A DNA stretch of 64,000 nt from the NCBI RefSeq assembly GCF_002934265.1, contig NZ_PTIX01000021.1:1-64000 (forward strand). Reading direction: 5' to 3'. Positions 61,054 to 64,000 of this stretch are shown one piece after another. The DNA comes from Actinokineospora auranticolor (lineage in GTDB: Bacteria > Actinomycetota > Actinomycetes > Mycobacteriales > Pseudonocardiaceae). Each line of letters begins with the position of its first letter. The first letter of the stretch is position 1. The position numbers and the translations under genes are program-made. A model generated the notes under the pieces. That model had not been told where the DNA came from. It searched no databases and saw only the letters and a list, made by a program, of their open reading frames with translations.

Positions 61054-61491
61054 GTCGCGCGTACTCCTTCGTCCGTCTTACCGCCGACGGGGCCGCCTCG
61101 GTGCCCACGGGCCGGTGCGGCGCCTTTCGGCGCCCGGCCCGAGTTCGGCGCGAGCGGGAGTGCCGCTGCGGCCCGATCGAGGAGCCCCACCATGAGGGGA
61201 GTCCGGTTCAGCCCGGGGAGACAGGCTGATTTCGGCGGCGATCTCGCGTAGCCACCCTCGGGGTGGGCGGCTGCCTGCCGCGAGATCTCGGACAGGTTAC
61301 GAAAAGTGAGCCCACGCGTCCACCGGCTCGGGCGAAAAAGGGTTGTCGGTCGTCGCAAAACACCAACGGAGCAGTCTCGACTGCCCTCTGTGACAGTGAC
61401 AACAGCACTGTTCACCCGGGTGGTGAACCGCTCGCCGACCGAACCGACCACTCATCGCGCCGCCGGATTCACCCGGGCGTGTCGGGGCGGT
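61054..61491 (-). promoter_or_regulatory. Long leader/promoter region of the NlpC/P60 gene with an extended inverted repeat
   Basis: 438 bases without a gene. The main structure is GATCTCGCG/CGCGAGATC (61240-61248 with 61279-61287), which encloses a second stem GCCACC/GGTGGG. A smaller repeat GTTCACC/GGTGAAC is at 61410-61428. Actinobacterial NlpC and resuscitation-factor genes are often preceded by a c-di-AMP riboswitch (ydaO type). The conserved ydaO core was not recognised here, so the nature of the element is open. Confidence 0.4.
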
Positions 61492-61677
61492 TCACGCCGA
61501 CTTCTCGATCGGAATGAGCCGCAGCCGGGGCACCAGACCGGCCCCGGCGAGCGCGTCGATGGCGCTGCGCTCGGAGTCGTCGAGCTCCACGGTGGGCGGC
61601 GCGCCGAGCAGCACCGTGATCACGCACTCCTTGCACGCGTTGCCCCGGACCTCGCAGGTGTCGCAGTCGATGATCAT
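61492..61677 (-). CDS. 61-residue Cys-rich protein with a damage-type promoter
   Basis: A small soluble protein. It begins MIIDCDTCEVRGNACKECVI, with four cysteines in a CxxC-x6-CxxC arrangement fit for a zinc ion. TVLLGAPPTVELDDSERSAI and a leucine/isoleucine-rich tail PRLRLIPIEK follow. It looks like a conserved actinobacterial family of unknown function. AGGGG lies before the ATG, and a near-perfect PafBC-type promoter sits about 50 bases upstream (61729-61751). It is likely induced by DNA damage. Confidence 0.75.
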   Translation of the reverse strand: MIIDCDTCEVRGNACKECVITVLLGAPPTVELDDSERSAIDALAGAGLVPRLRLIPIEKSA

Positions 61678-61728
61678 CCCTGGCCCCTTTCCACGCCCGT
61701 GCCTGTCGATGTCGATCTCTCCCGGTCG

Positions 61729-61751
61729 AGATTAGGAGAGGGGACCGACAA
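61729..61751 (-). promoter_or_regulatory. PafBC-type (RecA-NDp) promoter of the Cys-rich gene
   Basis: On the minus strand TTGTCGGTC, 8 bases, TAATCT differs from TTGTCRGTG-N8-TAnnnT only at the last base of the first element. It is 52 bases upstream of the ATG at 61677. Confidence 0.7.
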
Positions 61752-61792
61752 TTTCGCTCAGGTGTTCGAAGGGTTCACCCGATCGGTGGCGA

Positions 61793-63553
61793 TCAGGGGC
61801 CGGTGTATTCCCAGTGCCACGGTTCCTCGCGGCCGGCACCCGGCCTGGCCCAGGGCGGATTCGACCATCCGAAACGGGGCGCGTTCGCGATCATCCACGC
61901 GTATTCGGCGGTGCCGTGGGACTGCACTCCGCCGCACAGGTCGACGGCCAGTCCCCAGCCGTGGTTGCTGGTTCCCGGAACGGCGGCCAGGGCCGGTTTC
62001 GAGGCGTAGAGGCGGACTTGCGCGGCGAAGGGGCGATAGGAGTCCGTGAGGCAGATCGGGGTGCCGAAGGAGGCTTCGTGGTAGGACGACATGGCCTTGA
62101 ACGCCTCTGCGGCGTCGCAACGCAAGACGTGGGATGCCTGACCGACGGGACACAACGCGGTAAGCGGGATGAGGCCGTTGGGGTAGCCACCCCAGGCACC
62201 GACAGCCTCACCGGCACCGCGAGGGGGCAACTCGACCCCACCGCAGCGCCACGCCAAGCCGCCGTCGGTGGCCTTAGGGACGGGCTGGGGCGCCCTCTGC
62301 GGCAGGGTGGGCCTACCGAAGCCAAGGGTGTTCTCCCTGGCCGGTAGATCCGCCACGACCACACCGGCCAACCGAGCGTCGGCGGCCAACATCGTGTGTT
62401 CGTCCAAGACGATGCCGACGCCCTGGGCACCGAGGCGGGCCGGTCCGAGGAAGACGACGTCACCGGGGCGTGGGTCGGCGACGGGCGTAAGAACCGCCAT
62501 CTGGTCGCCTACGGCGCCGGGGAGGGCTATGCCGCTCGCGGCGTAAGAGGCGCGCACAAGGCCATCGCAGGAGTAGGCGGTCGGTCCTTCGCCTAGGGGG
62601 ACGTACGGCTTGCCCAAGGCGGCGATGGCCGTGTCGACCGCTTTGACGGTCTCGGCGGGGAGGACCAGCAGCCGTTCGCCGTTGACGTCGGCTTGGGCGA
62701 CCCCCGGTTGCGGCGCGCCGTCGGCACCAGTGACGGGTAGCAGACCGGCGGGCATGGTTGCCGGGTTGCGAATTGTGGCCACAGCCGGTGGGGTGATCCC
62801 GGCCGCCGCGAGCCGCCCGGTGTAGGCCCGCCAGTTGGCGGCGGTGGCCGCGTTCCGCTCGCTCTGCGCCTTCTGCCGCGCGATCACCGCCTGGTTGGTG
62901 GCGTCGACCTGGCCGCGCATCTCGGAGGAGACCGCCGCCGCCCGGTTGGTCGCGTCGGCGGTCCGCCGGTCGAGGTCGGCCTTGCGCTCGGCGGCCGTCC
63001 GCTCCGACGTCGTGGCCGCGTTCTCGGCGTCGGCCGCCGCCCGCTGACGGCCGAGCGCGGCACCCAGGCGGCGGTCGAGGTCGGTGCGCAGGCGGGCGAC
63101 CAGGTCGCTGCCGGTGAGGAAGTCCTCGGGGCTGTCGGCGGTGAAGAGCACCTGGAGTTCGCTGGGGGCGGAGGTCGTGGCGAAGTAGGCGGACAGGAAG
63201 GCGTCCACCTCACCCCGCCGCTCGGCGACGACCCGGTCGGCGGCCTCCCGCGCGGACCGCGCCTGGGCCGCGCGACCGGTGGCCAGGCGAACCTCGTCGT
63301 CGGCCTGCCGCACCCGCCCGGCCAACTCGGCCAGCTCCCGCTGCACCCCGCCCGCGGTCCGCTGCAACTCCGCCACCTTGGGGTCGGCGAACGCCTCGCC
63401 GGGCCGCGTATCCCCCACCACGACGCCGGGCCCGACCCCGGACTCGTCCCCCGGCCCCTGCGCCCCCGCCGCGGGCCACACGCCGCCGCACACCAGCACC
63501 CCGACAGCGACCCCGACCGCCCCGCGAGCCCGCCACCGCCGCTGCAAGATCAC
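61793..63553 (-). CDS. Exported fusion of NlpC/P60-like domain and M15 D-Ala-D-Ala carboxypeptidase
   Basis: A 586-residue envelope protein. The signal peptide/anchor is about 7-28. A long coiled coil (about 50-275) contains VRQADDEVRLATGRAAQARS and AERKADLDRRTADATNRAAA. An NlpC/P60-like domain (about 310-440) has Cys in TAYSCDGLVRASYAASGI, but where the catalytic His should stand (HVxxY) it reads GVGIVLDEHTML. The C-terminal VanY-type M15 domain has SYRPFAAQVRLYASKPALAA, SNHGWGLAVDLCGG and EPWHWEYTGP, which are the zinc ligands. The carboxypeptidase half should be active; the NlpC half looks degenerate. GTG 63553 is taken as start; the frame is open further upstream. Confidence 0.85.
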   Translation of the reverse strand: MILQRRWRARGAVGVAVGVLVCGGVWPAAGAQGPGDESGVGPGVVVGDTRPGEAFADPKVAELQRTAGGVQRELAELAGRVRQADDEVRLATGRAAQARSAREAADRVVAERRGEVDAFLSAYFATTSAPSELQVLFTADSPEDFLTGSDLVARLRTDLDRRLGAALGRQRAAADAENAATTSERTAAERKADLDRRTADATNRAAAVSSEMRGQVDATNQAVIARQKAQSERNAATAANWRAYTGRLAAAGITPPAVATIRNPATMPAGLLPVTGADGAPQPGVAQADVNGERLLVLPAETVKAVDTAIAALGKPYVPLGEGPTAYSCDGLVRASYAASGIALPGAVGDQMAVLTPVADPRPGDVVFLGPARLGAQGVGIVLDEHTMLAADARLAGVVVADLPARENTLGFGRPTLPQRAPQPVPKATDGGLAWRCGGVELPPRGAGEAVGAWGGYPNGLIPLTALCPVGQASHVLRCDAAEAFKAMSSYHEASFGTPICLTDSYRPFAAQVRLYASKPALAAVPGTSNHGWGLAVDLCGGVQSHGTAEYAWMIANAPRFGWSNPPWARPGAGREEPWHWEYTGP

Positions 63554-63607
63554 CCCACCACCAAACCACGCCCGCCCCAAGACATACCCCTGCCCACCCA
63601 GGGGGCC

Positions 63608-63631
63608 GCCCCGATTCCAGGCTATCGGGGC
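63608..63631. other. Small hairpin in the gap upstream of the carboxypeptidase gene
   Basis: An 8-base perfect stem (GCCCCGAT/ATCGGGGC) with an 8-base loop lies between the last partial gene and the carboxypeptidase gene, both leftward. It could be a weak terminator of the former or an operator of the latter. Confidence 0.35.
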
Positions 63632-63775
63632 CTGAGCTGCGGAAACAAGGGAGCGAAGTGGGGTTGGGGACAGAGTCGAGCCCTGGGGATCAGTTGAGTG
63701 CAAACGGACTACCGCGCGCGGAATCGAGCGGCGCAAGACAGGAAAGGGAGCAGACCGGAGCTGGGGCGCGGCGGG

Positions 63776-64000
63776 TCAGGGTTTCTTGCGCAGGACGCCC
63801 GTGGTGATCCACTGAACGGCCAGGGCCGCCAGGTGCACCGCCGCCTCCGCCTCGGCCTGGGTCTGCTCGCGGGAGTTCGCGCCGCCGCCGTGGCGGGAGC
63901 GTTGGCCGGTCCAGAGTTGGTTGAGCAGGGTGACCACGGGGTCGATCGCGGTGGGGCGGTCGTGGCTGTCGACCAGGACCAACTCCCACTTGGCCGACTG
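63776..64000 (-). CDS. C-terminal part of an unidentified protein (runs off the window)
   Basis: The last 74 codons of a leftward gene whose start lies beyond the window. The peptide has SAKWELVLVDSHDRPTAIDP, then VVTLLNQLWTGQRSRHGGGA and ends AALAVQWITTGVLRKKP. It is soluble in appearance, with a helical end. No family was recognised, and no domain can be assigned from this fragment. The frame stays open to position 64000. Confidence 0.6.
   Translation of the reverse strand, partial: QSAKWELVLVDSHDRPTAIDPVVTLLNQLWTGQRSRHGGGANSREQTQAEAEAAVHLAALAVQWITTGVLRKKP

Noticed and set aside
61341-61370. PafBC-type promoter on the plus strand (TTGTCGGTC near 61343)
   Set aside because: After eight bases there is ACACCA, not TAnnnT.
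61054-61491. c-di-AMP (ydaO) riboswitch upstream of the NlpC/P60 gene
   Set aside because: The expected location and partner gene fit, but the conserved core sequences could not be matched on the minus strand. It is left as an unassigned structured leader.

Overview
The window is high-GC actinobacterial chromosome with GTG/ATG starts, frequent 4-base GTGA/ATGA gene overlaps, and mycothiol-type and PASTA-kinase genes. From about 21.8 kb to 61 kb the gene order follows the Mycobacterium tuberculosis block lppM, metF-like, idsA2, Rv2175c, pknL, aroG, Rv2179c, Rv2182c (acyltransferase), Rv2183c-Rv2186c, fadD15, pimB and Rv2190c, but with many insertions. The style of the insertions (TM-anchored Hsp70 pair, EspC/WXG-CHAP cassette, NACHT protein) suggests a member of the Pseudonocardiales. 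No tRNA, rRNA or CRISPR array was seen. Positions and family calls were made by eye from the sequence; no database search was run.

Layout. 0-0.2 kb: end of an IS5-type transposase and a shared terminator. 0.2-4 kb: Sdh1-type succinate dehydrogenase operon (small gene, membrane anchor, sdhA, sdhB). 4.4-7.3 kb: recA-recX with a LexA box and a PafBC-type promoter, preceded by a DUF3046 gene. 7.4-11.2 kb: two tandem membrane-anchored Hsp70-like proteins. 11.5-16.1 kb: Lhr helicase. 16.2-19 kb: two paralogous double-glyoxalase proteins around a SigE-family sigma factor and its TM partner. 19-20.3 kb: a HEPN protein and a mycothiol-type maleylpyruvate isomerase homologue behind a perfect LexA box. 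20.4-24.2 kb: YbaK deacylase, GNAT, an HD-hydrolase remnant, LppM-type protein and DUF885 protein. 24.7-30.7 kb: MetF-like reductase, then a GGPP synthase, CrtI, a lipoprotein and CrtB (carotenoid genes). 30.8-34.6 kb: Rv2175c-like DNA-binding protein, a PASTA-bearing PknL-position kinase and a methyltransferase.

34.6-44.9 kb: AroG, DUF2891, streptomycin-kinase-like APH, amidase, TspO, Pfk, exoribonuclease, lipoprotein, PlsC, carboxylesterase and a small membrane protein. 45.0-45.8 kb: a gene-free stretch with three diverged copies of an approximately 80-base repeat. Each copy looks like a gene leader (conserved box, DNA-damage promoter, Shine-Dalgarno) with no gene attached. 45.8-51.6 kb: ROK glucokinase, Rv2183c-like protein, ArsA-like ATPase, SRPBCC proteins, metallophosphoesterase and FadD15-like ligase. 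51.7-56.6 kb: a tightly coupled cassette of EspC-like protein, WXG-CHAP predicted effector, two YbaB-like small proteins and a 990-residue NACHT NTPase, inserted between fadD15 and pimB. 56.6-64 kb: PimB-type mannosyltransferase, peptidase-MA protein, transposase remnant, Rv2190c-type NlpC/P60 hydrolase, a 61-residue Cys-rich protein with a PafBC-type promoter, a fused pseudo-NlpC/M15 carboxypeptidase and one partial gene.

Two themes stand out. First, DNA-damage control signals appear at recA, the HEPN operon, the Cys-rich gene and the orphan repeats. Second, there are conflict-type accessory cassettes, chiefly the CHAP/NACHT one.
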